This document shows, one piece after another, positions 22,894 through 31,992 of a stretch of DNA of 36,226 bases. How positions within the stretch are numbered: the first letter of the stretch is position 1; the number at the start of each line of letters is the position of its first letter. Both the position numbers and the translations under genes were made by a program. The notes under the pieces were generated by a model, which did not search any database, was not told the DNA's origin, and saw nothing but the letters and a program-made list of their open reading frames with translations. The stretch is taken from NCBI GenBank assembly GCA_002309955.1, contig DBXQ01000003.1, forward strand, positions 614 to 36,839. The letters run 5' to 3'. The DNA is from Bacteroidales bacterium UBA1208. GTDB lineage: Bacteria; Bacteroidota; Bacteroidia; Bacteroidales; P3.

Positions 22894-24045
22894 ATGCGCA
22901 TCATTATAATAGGCACAGCTCACCCATATAGAGGAGGACTCGCAGCGTTCAACGAGCGTCTTGCCACCCAGTTCGTTGACGAAGGTCATGAAGTGGAGAT
23001 GTACACTTTCACGCTTCAGTACCCATCATTCTTGTTCCCAGGCAAGTCTCAGTATACTGACAGTCCCGCCCCCGCACGTCTCAAGATAAAACGTCGCATC
23101 AACTCCTGCAACCCTTTCAACTGGATTTCAGTAGGCAGGGAAATCCGAAAGAAGAAACCCGATTTGGTTGTATTCGCTTACTGGATGACATTTATGGTGC
23201 CCTGTTTTGCCACAATAGCCCGACACATAAAATGCGACAAGAGCATACGATGTATAGCCCTTGTCCACAACATGCTGCCTCACGACCATAAATTCTACGA
23301 CAAGATTATCCCCCGCTGTTTTGTCAATAAGATGGACGGATTCACTACGCTTTCGGAAGCCGTGATTGACGACATCAACCATTTCGACCGCCATAACAAA
23401 CCCAAAACATGGGCTCCTCACCCCATATATGACCATTACGGCAGTCGGATAGACAAGGTTTCTGCCCGCCAACAACTCGGTCTTGACCCTCATGGACGTT
23501 ATGTGCTGTTTTTTGGCTTTATCCGCGAGTACAAAGGATTGGATTTACTGATAGATGCCTTCGGTGACCCACGACTGCAAGACATGGGGGTGAAACTGAT
23601 TGTGGCCGGAGAATTCTACGGCGACCCCAAACCCTATCTGGACCGAATCCGCTCACTCGACATCAGCGACATCGTGATTCTGCACAACGATTATATTCCC
23701 GACTCGCGAGTGAACCTCTATTTCGGAGCCGCTGATATTGTGGCTCAACCATACAAAAATGCCACACAGAGCGGTGTGACTCAAGTGGCTTTCCATTTCG
23801 AAAAGCCCATGTTGGTGACGAACGTAGGAGGACTGGCCGAGACGGTGCCAGACGGCAAAATAGGCTATGTAGTCGAGCCCAATGCCCAAGACATCACCGA
23901 CGCCCTTTATCGTTATTTCAAGGAGCAGAAAGAAGAGGCCTTTACCGAAGCCTTGCTGCAAGAGAAGGAAAAATATACATGGGACCGTATGACACGTGCC
24001 GTGCTACAAGCGGCAGACGCTTCAAAAGTAAAATCGAAAAAATAA
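22894..24045 (+). CDS. Glycosyltransferase, GT4-like
   Basis: This 383-residue protein has a GT-B fold pattern. The N-terminal Rossmann start is MRIIIIGTAHPYRGGLAAFN, with a glycine-rich donor/acceptor loop. The C-terminal half has YVLFFGFIREYKGLDLLIDA and IVAGEFYGDPKPY. The sugar-nucleotide-binding region is AQPYKNATQSGVTQVAFHFE followed by KPMLVTNVGGLAETV. This matches glycosyltransferase family 4 / group 1. It is monocistronic, with its own promoter and terminator, and no polysaccharide cluster surrounds it. The sugar donor and acceptor cannot be told from sequence. Confidence 0.88.
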   Translation: MRIIIIGTAHPYRGGLAAFNERLATQFVDEGHEVEMYTFTLQYPSFLFPGKSQYTDSPAPARLKIKRRINSCNPFNWISVGREIRKKKPDLVVFAYWMTFMVPCFATIARHIKCDKSIRCIALVHNMLPHDHKFYDKIIPRCFVNKMDGFTTLSEAVIDDINHFDRHNKPKTWAPHPIYDHYGSRIDKVSARQQLGLDPHGRYVLFFGFIREYKGLDLLIDAFGDPRLQDMGVKLIVAGEFYGDPKPYLDRIRSLDISDIVILHNDYIPDSRVNLYFGAADIVAQPYKNATQSGVTQVAFHFEKPMLVTNVGGLAETVPDGKIGYVVEPNAQDITDALYRYFKEQKEEAFTEALLQEKEKYTWDRMTRAVLQAADASKVKSKK

Positions 24046-24067
24046 AAAGCAAAGACAATTTTTCAAG

Positions 24068-24108
24068 ATGGAGCGACTCCTGTTGTCAGATGTCTCTCCA
24101 TTTTTTTC
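24068..24108 (+). terminator. Terminator after the glycosyltransferase gene
   Basis: ATGGAGCGAC (24068-24077) pairs with GTCTCTCCAT (24092-24101) with one internal mismatch, followed by TTTTTTT. Confidence 0.75.
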
Positions 24109-24171
24109 TATCAATTCCGCCTACAATTCTTGCTATACTTCCCCCTCAATAGACAATGTTGAAAAATATTT

Positions 24172-24203
24172 TTTGCCTACAACGATTTTTTTTCATAACT
24201 TTG
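24172..24203 (+). promoter_or_regulatory. Promoter of dnaB
   Basis: TTTG (24172-24175), 20 bases, then TAACTTTG (24196-24203). Transcription should begin near 24210, which decides the dnaB start codon (see dnaB). Confidence 0.65.
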
Positions 24204-24249
24204 TAACATGGAAATAATGTCTCATACGAACACAAGACGCAAAGATAGA

Positions 24250-25776
24250 ATGTCTTACGAGCAGGTGTTCAGTATCAATGGCGGCAATAGGCCGCCACAG
24301 GCTCCCGAATTGGAGGAGAATGTGCTTGGTGCGCTGATGCTGGATGCCAATGCGCTCAATACTGCCATTGAACTCCTTCACGAAGAGTATTTCTATAAAC
24401 CAGAGCATCAAGTCATCTTCCGAGCCATCCACAAATTGTTCGAAATGAACCAGCCTGTGGATATGCTGACAGTGACTAACCAACTTCGTCAAACTGGTGA
24501 ATTGGAGGCTGCCGGCGGAGCATTCCACATAAGTGAACTGACCAGCCACATCGTCAGTGCAGCACATATTGAATACTATGCTCGCGTATTGAGCGAGAAA
24601 TACATTTCCCGCGAACTTATCCGCATATCCACAGAAACCATCTCTAACGCCTACGATGAAACCACCGATGTTGTCGACCTTCTCGACAAAACTGAAGGGC
24701 GTTTGATGGATATCAATGACAAGAATTTCCGTTCAGACTTTCATCCCATAGGCGACCTTGTGCAGGCTGCCACTGTGCAGATTGACGAAGCTTCGAACAG
24801 TGACGACGGTCTTGCCGGAATACCCACCGGATTCCAGGACCTTGACCGTCTAACCGCTGGATTCCATCCCGGCACCCTCATCATCCTTGCCGCACGTCCT
24901 GCCATGGGTAAGACAGCTTTTGCCCTCTCGATAGCCCGCAATATGGCCATTGACCATAAAAAGCCTGTGGCCTTTTTCTCACTTGAGATGACAGGCGTGG
25001 AACTGGCCATGCGTCTCATCTCAAGCGAAGCCCAGATTCCCGGCGACAAACTGAAGAAAGGCGAATTGCAAGCATTCGAACGCAAACAGCTCGAGGTGCG
25101 CACCCAAGCACTGAACGAAGCCAAACTTTTTATCGACGACACCCCGCAATTGACTATTTACGAACTGCGTGCCAAATGCCGCCGTCTCAAGCAGCACCAC
25201 GACATCCAGATGGTCTTCATTGACTACTTGCAACTGATGAGTGCCGCCAGCGATACAACAAACCGCAACGGCAACCGCGAACAGGAAATCAGCACCATCA
25301 GCCGTCAATTGAAAGCTCTCTCCAAAGAACTGGGTATTCCTGTCCTCGCCATGTCGCAGCTCAGCCGAGCTGTCGAAACCCGCGGTGGCACCAAGGAGCC
25401 CATGCTTAGCGACCTCCGTGAATCGGGTGCCATTGAGCAGGATGCCGACATTGTCATGTTTATCTATCGTCCCGAATACTACGGCATTATGGAAGACAAC
25501 CAAGGCTCAACCGTGGGCATGGCCGACATCATCCTGGCCAAACACCGCAGTGGAAGTGTGGGACGTGTCCGTTTGCGTTTTCAAGGCAAATATGCACGCT
25601 TCGAAAACCCCGAATTCCTCACCAACGAACAACTTGCCAACAGCGCCCTACCTCAAAACACAAGTTTCGACTCTAATGGAGCCCCAACCATCCTTATCGA
25701 CTCCAAGATAAACAGAAAAAACGATGAGCCCGATTTCTACTCTGGACTCCCCTCCGACAATGAACCCCCGTTTTAA
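24250..25776 (+). CDS. dnaB: Replicative DNA helicase DnaB
   Basis: This hexameric helicase unwinds DNA at the replication fork. The open frame begins with ATG at 24208, but the -7 box ends at 24203, so that codon would precede the transcript start. I prefer ATG 24250 (MSYEQVFSING, 508 residues); 24217 is also possible. The N-terminal DnaB domain has PPQAPELEENVLGALMLD. The RecA-like domain has Walker A ARPAMGKTAFAL, Walker B QMVFIDYLQLM, and the motif SQLSRAVETRGGTKEPMLSD followed by LRESGAIEQDADIV. Length is close to the family norm, with an acidic, disordered C-terminal tail. It appears monocistronic or loosely linked to the DHS-family gene 47 bp later. Confidence 0.95.
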   Translation: MSYEQVFSINGGNRPPQAPELEENVLGALMLDANALNTAIELLHEEYFYKPEHQVIFRAIHKLFEMNQPVDMLTVTNQLRQTGELEAAGGAFHISELTSHIVSAAHIEYYARVLSEKYISRELIRISTETISNAYDETTDVVDLLDKTEGRLMDINDKNFRSDFHPIGDLVQAATVQIDEASNSDDGLAGIPTGFQDLDRLTAGFHPGTLIILAARPAMGKTAFALSIARNMAIDHKKPVAFFSLEMTGVELAMRLISSEAQIPGDKLKKGELQAFERKQLEVRTQALNEAKLFIDDTPQLTIYELRAKCRRLKQHHDIQMVFIDYLQLMSAASDTTNRNGNREQEISTISRQLKALSKELGIPVLAMSQLSRAVETRGGTKEPMLSDLRESGAIEQDADIVMFIYRPEYYGIMEDNQGSTVGMADIILAKHRSGSVGRVRLRFQGKYARFENPEFLTNEQLANSALPQNTSFDSNGAPTILIDSKINRKNDEPDFYSGLPSDNEPPF

Positions 25777-25823
25777 CATTGATAAACCTTCAATCCGTAA
25801 ATAATAAACAAACAATATTAACA

Positions 25824-26876
25824 ATGGAAAACATCGAAAATCTGACCAAACAGGATCTCTTGAAAGAGACCATCAAACACATCGACATCAAAAAGTATGA
25901 CTCCACCGAGCTGATCGACGCCATGCGTAACATGTCGTTCACCAGTCGCGACACTGCCCGTGCCGCCGATATCCTCACCATGATGTGCAAAGAGAAAGAT
26001 TGCACTAACATCCTCACCATCGCCGGTTCCACCAGCGCTGCAGGCTGCATGCAAGTGTATGTAGACATGGTGCGCAACAAAATGGTTGATGTGGTAGTCT
26101 CCACCGGTGCATCCATTATAGACATGGATCTCTTTGAAGCCCTCGGTTTCAAACACTATGTCGGCACCAAAGAAAACGTCATCCCCGACACCAAACTCCG
26201 TGAACTATATATCGACCGTATATACGACACCTTCATTGACGAAGAGGAGTTACAGGCCTGCGACAACGCCACCTACGAGTTAGCCAACATGCTTGAGGCA
26301 CGTCCCTACAGCTCCCGCGAATTCATTTACGAGCTCGGCAAATGGCTCCACAATGGCCGTGGTGTCAAGAAAGACAGTCTCATCCAGACCTGCTACGAGT
26401 GCGGAGTGCCTATCTTCTGCCCCGCTTTCAGCGACTGCTCTGCTGGTTTCGGCATCGGCAAACATCAATGGGAACGCGCCAAAAAAGGCGAGAAGTACCT
26501 GAGCATCGACTCCGTCTGTGATTTCATCGAACTGACCAAAATCAAAATGGCCTGCCCCGAAAGCGGTCTCTTCATGGTTGGTGGTGGTACACCTAAAAAC
26601 TTTGCACAGGACACTGTTGTCTGCGCCGAAATTCTGGGCTACGAAGTACCCATGCACAAATATGCCATCCAAATCACCGTTGCCGATGTTCGCGACGGTG
26701 CCTGTAGCTCCTCCACCCTGCTCGAAGCCGGCAGCTGGGGCAAAGTAAGCGAAGAATTGCAACAGATGGTCTACGCCGAAGGCACCACCGTCATCCCCGC
26801 TATCGTCTCCTATGCCTACCACAACGGCTGTTGGAAAGACCGTGAATACAAAAACTGGCAGAAAATTTTTGAATAA
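25824..26876 (+). CDS. Deoxyhypusine synthase-family protein
   Basis: This 350-residue protein belongs to the deoxyhypusine synthase family, which transfers an aminobutyl group from spermidine to a lysine or amine acceptor using NAD. I start it at ATG 25824 (MENIENLTKQ); the frame is open from 25779. Family motifs include ILTIAGSTSAAGCMQVY, VVSTGASIIDMDLFEAL, GVPIFCPAFSDCSAG and the catalytic segment LLEAGSWGKVSEE, with lysine K307 aligning to the enzyme-intermediate lysine of eukaryotic DHS. Bacteria lack eIF5A, so the product may be homospermidine or another polyamine conjugate; this is inference. A cysteine desulfidase-family gene follows 14 bp downstream. Confidence 0.88.
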   Translation: MENIENLTKQDLLKETIKHIDIKKYDSTELIDAMRNMSFTSRDTARAADILTMMCKEKDCTNILTIAGSTSAAGCMQVYVDMVRNKMVDVVVSTGASIIDMDLFEALGFKHYVGTKENVIPDTKLRELYIDRIYDTFIDEEELQACDNATYELANMLEARPYSSREFIYELGKWLHNGRGVKKDSLIQTCYECGVPIFCPAFSDCSAGFGIGKHQWERAKKGEKYLSIDSVCDFIELTKIKMACPESGLFMVGGGTPKNFAQDTVVCAEILGYEVPMHKYAIQITVADVRDGACSSSTLLEAGSWGKVSEELQQMVYAEGTTVIPAIVSYAYHNGCWKDREYKNWQKIFE

Positions 26877-26890
26877 AACCCCTTTCTATC

Positions 26891-28174
26891 ATGGAAGAAA
26901 GCATCCGCAAGCAGTTGAATGCGTTGCTCCGCCAAGAGGTTGTCCTGGCCACGGGCTGCACCGAGCCCGGGGCCGTGGCCCTCTGCGTCAGCAAAGCATG
27001 TGAGGCACTGGGCTGCGAACCCCAACACATCGAACTCCGCCTCAGTAAAAATGTATTTAAAAATGCAATGGGCGTAGGTATTCCCGGTACCGGCATGATA
27101 GGCCTGCCCATAGCCGTCTCCATGGCTGTGGTAGCAGGCGACCCCACCCGCGGCCTCGAGGTTCTTACCATCCCCGCCGAACAAGTGGAGAAAGCCAAAG
27201 CTTGGCTCGCCAACAACGCTTCGCGGATTTCCATTGGAGTGAAGGATCCCTGCGACAAGCTCTATATTGAGTGCGTATGCACAGCAGGCGACGACACCGC
27301 CACAGCCATCATCAGCCAACGGCACACCCATTTCGTGCTTGTCACCCGCAACGATGAAGTACTCTTCGACGGCCGTGGCACCTCTCCCAACAGTGAGATT
27401 TCAGAGGAAGAAAACAGCTTCGATAACCTCAACCTCACCGCTCGCGTGGTCTACGACTATGCCACCACAGCACCCATTGAAGAGCTTGAATTCATCAAAG
27501 AGACCGTCAAATATAACGATGCTGCCGCCACTGAAGGGCTCAAAGGCTACGGCCTGCAAACAGGTAAGATTCTGATGGAAAACGCCGCTGGCGACATTGT
27601 CCACACCGTTGTTGCCCGCACTGTAGCCGCTTCCGATGCCCGCATGGACGGCTGCACCCTTTCCGTATACAGCAACAGTGGCAGCGGCAACCAAGGCATT
27701 GCCTGCACCCTTCCCGTCTATAATTACGGCAAAGCCAAAGGCTGCTCCGACGAACAGATTATCCGTGCCCTGGTTCTCAACCATCTCATGTCCATCTATA
27801 TCAAGCGTGGCATCGGCCGTCTCAGCGCCCTCTGCGGTATCGTCAACGCCAGCATCGGGGTGGCCTGTGGTATCGTATTCCTTCATGGCGGCTGTTTCGA
27901 ACAGATTTGCTATGCCATCAAGAACATGATCAACACCATTGCCGGCATGGTTTGCGACGGGGCAAAACCCAGTTGCGCCCTTAAAATGAGCACCGGTCTC
28001 TACAGCGCTTTCGTCAGTGCCGAACTGGCCTACCACGACTGTGTTGTCGATGCCACCGACGGCCTTAGCGAACGCGATGTTGATTGCTCCATCCGCAACC
28101 TCGGCCGATTAGGCCACGATGGTATGGACCAAGTCGACGACACCGTGCTCGACATCATGACACACAAACAATAG
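26891..28174 (+). CDS. L-cysteine desulfidase / L-serine dehydratase alpha-like protein (UPF0597, CyuA family)
   Basis: This 427-residue protein begins with LATGCTEPGAVALCVSKAC, the signature of the CyuA/UPF0597 family. C23 is a probable iron-sulfur ligand. Later cysteine-bearing segments, IGVACGIVFLHGG and GMVCDGAKPSCALKM, are the other likely ligand sites. Family members degrade L-cysteine to pyruvate, ammonia and hydrogen sulfide using a [4Fe-4S] cluster. Length is standard. It is probably co-transcribed with the DHS-family gene (14-bp gap), though no shared pathway is obvious. Serine or another beta-substituted amino acid as substrate cannot be excluded. Confidence 0.88.
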   Translation: MEESIRKQLNALLRQEVVLATGCTEPGAVALCVSKACEALGCEPQHIELRLSKNVFKNAMGVGIPGTGMIGLPIAVSMAVVAGDPTRGLEVLTIPAEQVEKAKAWLANNASRISIGVKDPCDKLYIECVCTAGDDTATAIISQRHTHFVLVTRNDEVLFDGRGTSPNSEISEEENSFDNLNLTARVVYDYATTAPIEELEFIKETVKYNDAAATEGLKGYGLQTGKILMENAAGDIVHTVVARTVAASDARMDGCTLSVYSNSGSGNQGIACTLPVYNYGKAKGCSDEQIIRALVLNHLMSIYIKRGIGRLSALCGIVNASIGVACGIVFLHGGCFEQICYAIKNMINTIAGMVCDGAKPSCALKMSTGLYSAFVSAELAYHDCVVDATDGLSERDVDCSIRNLGRLGHDGMDQVDDTVLDIMTHKQ

Positions 28175-28343
28175 CCATCGGCAACGAGGGGAACTTTCCA
28201 TCCGGATCCTCCCCCAACATACTTCTGTTATCATCTGATAATTAAACACTATTCACATCTGCATGCCACAAGACTCAGAGTCTATAACAACATCTTGTTA
28301 ATAACTTTCCCTCAACTGCCCCTGCTCTTTCAAAATTAATTCA

Positions 28344-28351
28344 TACTTTTG
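28344..28351 (+). promoter_or_regulatory. -7 promoter element for DUF3276-parA
   Basis: TACTTTTG, with a weak CCTG (28321-28324) near the -33 position. Transcription from here would start near 28358 and favours ATG 28379 as the DUF3276 start. Confidence 0.5.
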
Positions 28352-28378
28352 CATTCTGAAATTATAACGTATTACATC

Positions 28379-28753
28379 ATGGAACACAGAAAAGAAGAAT
28401 TGTATTCGCAAGCCATTCCTGCAGGAAAACGCCGCTACTTTTTCGACGTGAAGGAAACCCGTGGAGGTGACAAATTTATTACCATCGCTGAAAGCCGTCG
28501 TATTTTCGACAATAATACAGGTGAATTTTACATCGACAAAAACAAACTCTTCCTGTACAAAGAAGACTTCGAGAAATTCAGCAAAGGCCTTGCCAATGCC
28601 ATCTCCTTCATTGAGACCGGCATCGAGCCCGAACCCGTAGTCCCCGAAAGTGAGTTCCACAACGCCGACGACGAGGGTAAAAACAACGGATTCTTTGACA
28701 AAGACGAAGAGAAATCCTCTTACACCATCGACGACATAGACTTCAAATACTAA
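28379..28753 (+). CDS. DUF3276 family (PUR-like nucleic-acid-binding) protein
   Basis: This 124-residue protein reads MEHRKEELYSQAIPAGKRR, YFFDVKETRGGDKFITIAES and LFLYKEDFEKFSKGL, the pattern of the Bacteroidetes DUF3276 family. That family has the PUR-alpha fold and binds single-stranded nucleic acids. The C-terminus is acidic. I use ATG 28379 rather than the upstream in-frame codon at 28349, which lies in the -7 box. It is directly followed by parA (8 bp), so the two are co-transcribed. Its cellular role is not known. Confidence 0.85.
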   Translation: MEHRKEELYSQAIPAGKRRYFFDVKETRGGDKFITIAESRRIFDNNTGEFYIDKNKLFLYKEDFEKFSKGLANAISFIETGIEPEPVVPESEFHNADDEGKNNGFFDKDEEKSSYTIDDIDFKY

Positions 28754-28761
28754 CATTGGCC

Positions 28762-29547
28762 ATGGGTAAAATAATCTCTGTCGCCAATCAGAAAGGTGGT
28801 GTGGGCAAAACCACCACCGCTGTCAATCTTAGTGCCGCTCTGGCGGTGATGGAGTACAAAGTGTTGCTTGTCGATGCCGACCCTCAGGCCAACGCCTCCT
28901 CGGGGCTCGGCATCAACACCGACGAGCTGGACAAAAGCGCCTACGAATGTTTTCTGGGACAGGCCGACATCAACGACTGTCTCATTACTACCGACACCCC
29001 TAATCTCACCGTCCTGCCTACACGCATCGACCTTGTGGGTGCCGAAGTAGAGTTAGTCAATGAGAAAAACCGAGAATATTTTATTAAGCGGGCGCTCGAC
29101 CCCGTCAAGGACAACTACGACTTCATCATCATAGACTGCAGTCCCTCCCTCGGCCTCATCACCGTCAATGCACTCACCGCCTCCGACTCAGTCATTATCC
29201 CCATTCAGAGCGAATATTTCGCACTCGAAGGTTTGGGTAAACTGCTCAACACCGTCCGCATCGTCCAGACCCGACTCAATCCCCAGCTCACCATCGAAGG
29301 TCTACTCATCACCATGTACGACTCACGGCTTCGTCTGGCCCGCCAAGTAGTTGAGGATGTCCGTGCCCATTTCAAACGTCTCGTTTTTGACACCCTTATC
29401 TATCGCAACACCAAACTTGCCGAGGCACCAAGCTATGGCAAATCTGTCATCATGTACGACGTCACCTGTGCCGGCGCTGTAAACTACCTCAACCTCGCCA
29501 CCGAGATTCTGAAACGCAATAAGATGAAAGTCCCCTCGCAAGACTAA
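28762..29547 (+). CDS. parA: Chromosome partitioning ATPase ParA (Soj)
   Basis: This 261-residue deviant Walker-A ATPase begins MGKIISVANQKGGVGKTTTA, with the signature lysines K11 and K16. DADPQANASSGLG and IIDCSPSLGLITVNAL are the other nucleotide-binding motifs. It moves the ParB-parS complex of the chromosome origin. ATG 28762 is preferred over a TTG at 28756. parB follows after 149 bp. Chromosomal rather than plasmid ParA is indicated by its size and by the DUF3276 and parB neighbours. Confidence 0.95.
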   Translation: MGKIISVANQKGGVGKTTTAVNLSAALAVMEYKVLLVDADPQANASSGLGINTDELDKSAYECFLGQADINDCLITTDTPNLTVLPTRIDLVGAEVELVNEKNREYFIKRALDPVKDNYDFIIIDCSPSLGLITVNALTASDSVIIPIQSEYFALEGLGKLLNTVRIVQTRLNPQLTIEGLLITMYDSRLRLARQVVEDVRAHFKRLVFDTLIYRNTKLAEAPSYGKSVIMYDVTCAGAVNYLNLATEILKRNKMKVPSQD

Positions 29548-29696
29548 CCCCTACCCGCTTCCCCCACTCGTCATTCCCGTCTGCATCAGACAAATAACAA
29601 GCACACATCTCATCAAATACCCACCACCTGTCGTGGGTTCCCGACAACAAAATAACACCAACACTCAACACAACACATCAAAGCACTCAACACACA
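29548..29696. other. parA-parB spacer
   Basis: No gene. A short inverted repeat ACCCAC/GTGGGT (29619-29624, 29633-29638) is present without a T-tract. No consensus parS 16-mer is seen here or elsewhere in the window. Confidence 0.4.
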
Positions 29697-30584
29697 ATGG
29701 CAAGTAAGAAACCCCTTATCCCCGGCCGTGGGCTGGACGCCATTCTCGGCAACATCGATGTCGACAGCCTCAATGGCACTGCATCCGATGTCACTGCCGC
29801 CATCAGCATGGTTGCAATCAGCGACATTGAAGCCAACCCCTTCCAACCGCGCAAAGAGTTCGACGACACAGCACTCCAAGAATTGGCCCAGTCCATCCGT
29901 GAACAAGGCATCATCACTCCCATTACCGTTCGGCGTATGCCCGATGCCAAATATCAACTCATCGCTGGTGAGCGTCGTTTCCGTGCCGCCCAACTCGCAG
30001 GCCTTACCGAACTCCCCGCCTACATCCGTATAGCCACCGACGGCCAAATGATGGAAATGGCACTGGTGGAGAACATCCAGCGCGAAAACCTCAACGCCAT
30101 GGAAATTGCCCTCTCCTACAACGCCCTCATCGAGGAATGCCAGCTCACCCACGAGCAACTCAGCCAACGCGTCGGCAAAGACCGCTCCACCATCACCAAC
30201 TACCTCCGTCTGCTCAACCTTCCCGCTGAGACCCAACTGGCCCTCAGCTCCGGACAGATAAGCATGGCCCATGCCCGTGCACTTATCAATGTCGACGATC
30301 CCGAACGGCATCTTGCCATCCTCCACGACATTGTCAACCGTCACCTCTCTGTCCACCAGACCGAGCAACTGGTCAAAGCCAACAAACAGCCGGCCAAGCC
30401 CTCCCTCTCGGCCAAACCTGAACTGCCCACCACCCACAGCGCCGCACAATCGCAACTGCGGCAAACCCTTCAATCCGATGTCGAAATCAAACGTTCCCGC
30501 CGAGGCAAAGGAACCCTCACCATCCACTTCAACAACGATGAGGATTTCGACCGAATCATGAAACTGCTCGACCCTCATGCCTGA
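29697..30584 (+). CDS. parB: Chromosome partitioning protein ParB (Spo0J)
   Basis: This 295-residue CTP-dependent clamp loads at parS and organises the origin region. The N-terminal ParA-interacting start is KKPLIPGRGLDAIL. The CTP-binding motifs are G91ERRFRA97 and E125NIQREN131. A helix-turn-helix follows (LTHEQLSQRVGKDRSTITNY), then a linker and a short C-terminal dimerisation domain. Its stop overlaps the next gene, DUF5683, by 8 bp. Confidence 0.95.
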   Translation: MASKKPLIPGRGLDAILGNIDVDSLNGTASDVTAAISMVAISDIEANPFQPRKEFDDTALQELAQSIREQGIITPITVRRMPDAKYQLIAGERRFRAAQLAGLTELPAYIRIATDGQMMEMALVENIQRENLNAMEIALSYNALIEECQLTHEQLSQRVGKDRSTITNYLRLLNLPAETQLALSSGQISMAHARALINVDDPERHLAILHDIVNRHLSVHQTEQLVKANKQPAKPSLSAKPELPTTHSAAQSQLRQTLQSDVEIKRSRRGKGTLTIHFNNDEDFDRIMKLLDPHA

Positions 30585-31197
30585 ACTGCAGTGCGATAGA
30601 ACAAACACCTCTTTCTCCGCACGTCGACACCTGCGGATTCTTCTTTCCATACTCATGCTCCTGTTCCTCACAGAGGCACCGTCTGCCATGCAAGCACAAC
30701 AACTTCTCGAAGCACCCACTGTCGTACAACCTGCCAACCACCCCACACCTCACAACCCCACCAAAGCCCTGCTCCTTTCCCTCCTGCCCGGTGCCGGACA
30801 GATATACAATGGTCAAGCGTGGAAAATCCCCATCATCTATGGAGCCTTGGGCGGCGTAGGCTATTTCGTCTACAACAACTACACCAACATGATGGCCTTC
30901 AAAAACGAATACCTCCACCGCGTCAACGGTGGCACCCCCCAACTGGAAGGCTACACCAGCTATCCAAACAGCAGTATATACAATCTATACCAGTCAAACA
31001 ATAAAAACTTCCAACTCTTCGTTATTATTACAGCTGCAGTCTATGGGCTTAACCTTATCGATGCCTATGTCTTCGGTCACCTCTACGACTTCCAAGTCAA
31101 CGACGACCTTTCGCTCAACCTATCCCCTGTCATGACCCCCGACATTGCTAACCCCTCAGGTTTCTCACCCGCTTTGCAACTGACATTCAAATTCTGA
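30577..31197 (+). CDS. DUF5683 domain membrane protein
   Basis: This 206-residue protein has an N-terminal hydrophobic signal or anchor (ILLSILMLLFLTEAPSAMQA). It then has the DUF5683 core NPTKALLLSLLPGAGQIYNG, followed by QAWKIPIIYGALGGVGYFVY, and a second hydrophobic segment VIITAAVYGLNLIDAYVFG. The C-terminus ends TFKF, an aromatic end typical of envelope proteins in this phylum. It commonly lies directly after parB in Bacteroidetes, as here with an 8-bp overlap. Its role is unknown; it is probably an envelope protein. Confidence 0.85.
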   Translation: MPELQCDRTNTSFSARRHLRILLSILMLLFLTEAPSAMQAQQLLEAPTVVQPANHPTPHNPTKALLLSLLPGAGQIYNGQAWKIPIIYGALGGVGYFVYNNYTNMMAFKNEYLHRVNGGTPQLEGYTSYPNSSIYNLYQSNNKNFQLFVIITAAVYGLNLIDAYVFGHLYDFQVNDDLSLNLSPVMTPDIANPSGFSPALQLTFKF

Positions 31198-31234
31198 AAA
31201 CAAACAACAACAAAAGATAAAAAAACATCCATCC

Positions 31235-31942
31235 ATGAACCCAATCCTAATGATTCAAGCCGACCAGGCTAATGTACAGACAACCATTGACACCGCTGCT
31301 GCCGTGGCTTCACCCGAACGTATCACCCTCTGGCAAATGGCTCTTAATGGCGGCTGGATTATGATTGTCCTTGCCGTGCTCCTTGCCATGGCCATCTACA
31401 TCGCTGTTGAACGCTACCTCGCACTTCGGCAAGCCCTCAACGCCGAGAACGACAACCTTTTCATGAACAGCATCCGTGAGTATATCCACAAAGGCGATGT
31501 CGACTCCGCACGGTCGCTATCCAAGAAAACCAACTCTCCTTTGGCCCGCATGGTCGACAAAGGTCTCTCTCGCTTGGGACGTCCCCTCTCCGACATCCAG
31601 GCCGCCATCGAGAACGAAGGCAAACTCGAGGTGGCTCGTCTTGAAAAACGAGTCTCTCTCGTCGCCACTGTCGCATCCTTAGGACCCATGATTGGCTTCC
31701 TCGGCACAGTCACCGGCATGGTCACCTGCTTCCAAGACATGGCCCACGCTGGCAACAATATCGAAATCAACACACTGGCCACCGGCATGTACCAAGCCAT
31801 GGTCACCACCATCGGCGGTCTTATTGTCGGTATCATCTGCTACTTCCTCTACAACGTCCTCGTCACCCGTATCAACAAAGTTGTGCTCGACATCGAAGTC
31901 CGTGCCACCGAGTTTATGGACCTCCTCCACGAACCCGCCTAA
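31235..31942 (+). CDS. exbB: MotA/TolQ/ExbB proton channel family protein
   Basis: This 235-residue inner-membrane protein has about three hydrophobic segments: one near residues 38-60 (GGWIMIVLAVLLAMAIYIAV) and two in the C-terminal half. The conserved channel region is VSLVATVASLGPMIGFLGTV followed by TGMVTC, and TLATGMYQAMVTTIGGLIVG follows. It forms the proton-conducting part of a TonB-ExbBD energy transduction complex. exbD follows after 50 bp and a TonB-like gene comes next, consistent with one operon. Confidence 0.93.
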   Translation: MNPILMIQADQANVQTTIDTAAAVASPERITLWQMALNGGWIMIVLAVLLAMAIYIAVERYLALRQALNAENDNLFMNSIREYIHKGDVDSARSLSKKTNSPLARMVDKGLSRLGRPLSDIQAAIENEGKLEVARLEKRVSLVATVASLGPMIGFLGTVTGMVTCFQDMAHAGNNIEINTLATGMYQAMVTTIGGLIVGIICYFLYNVLVTRINKVVLDIEVRATEFMDLLHEPA

Positions 31943-31992
31943 TAAACAATAGGAAAATCTGAGAAACTGGAACAATTAGAAACAACACAGCC

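Noticed and set aside
28756..30584. Search for a parS site near parA/parB
   Set aside because: No palindrome close to the known parS consensus was seen; short CACGTG strings inside other genes lack the flanking bases.
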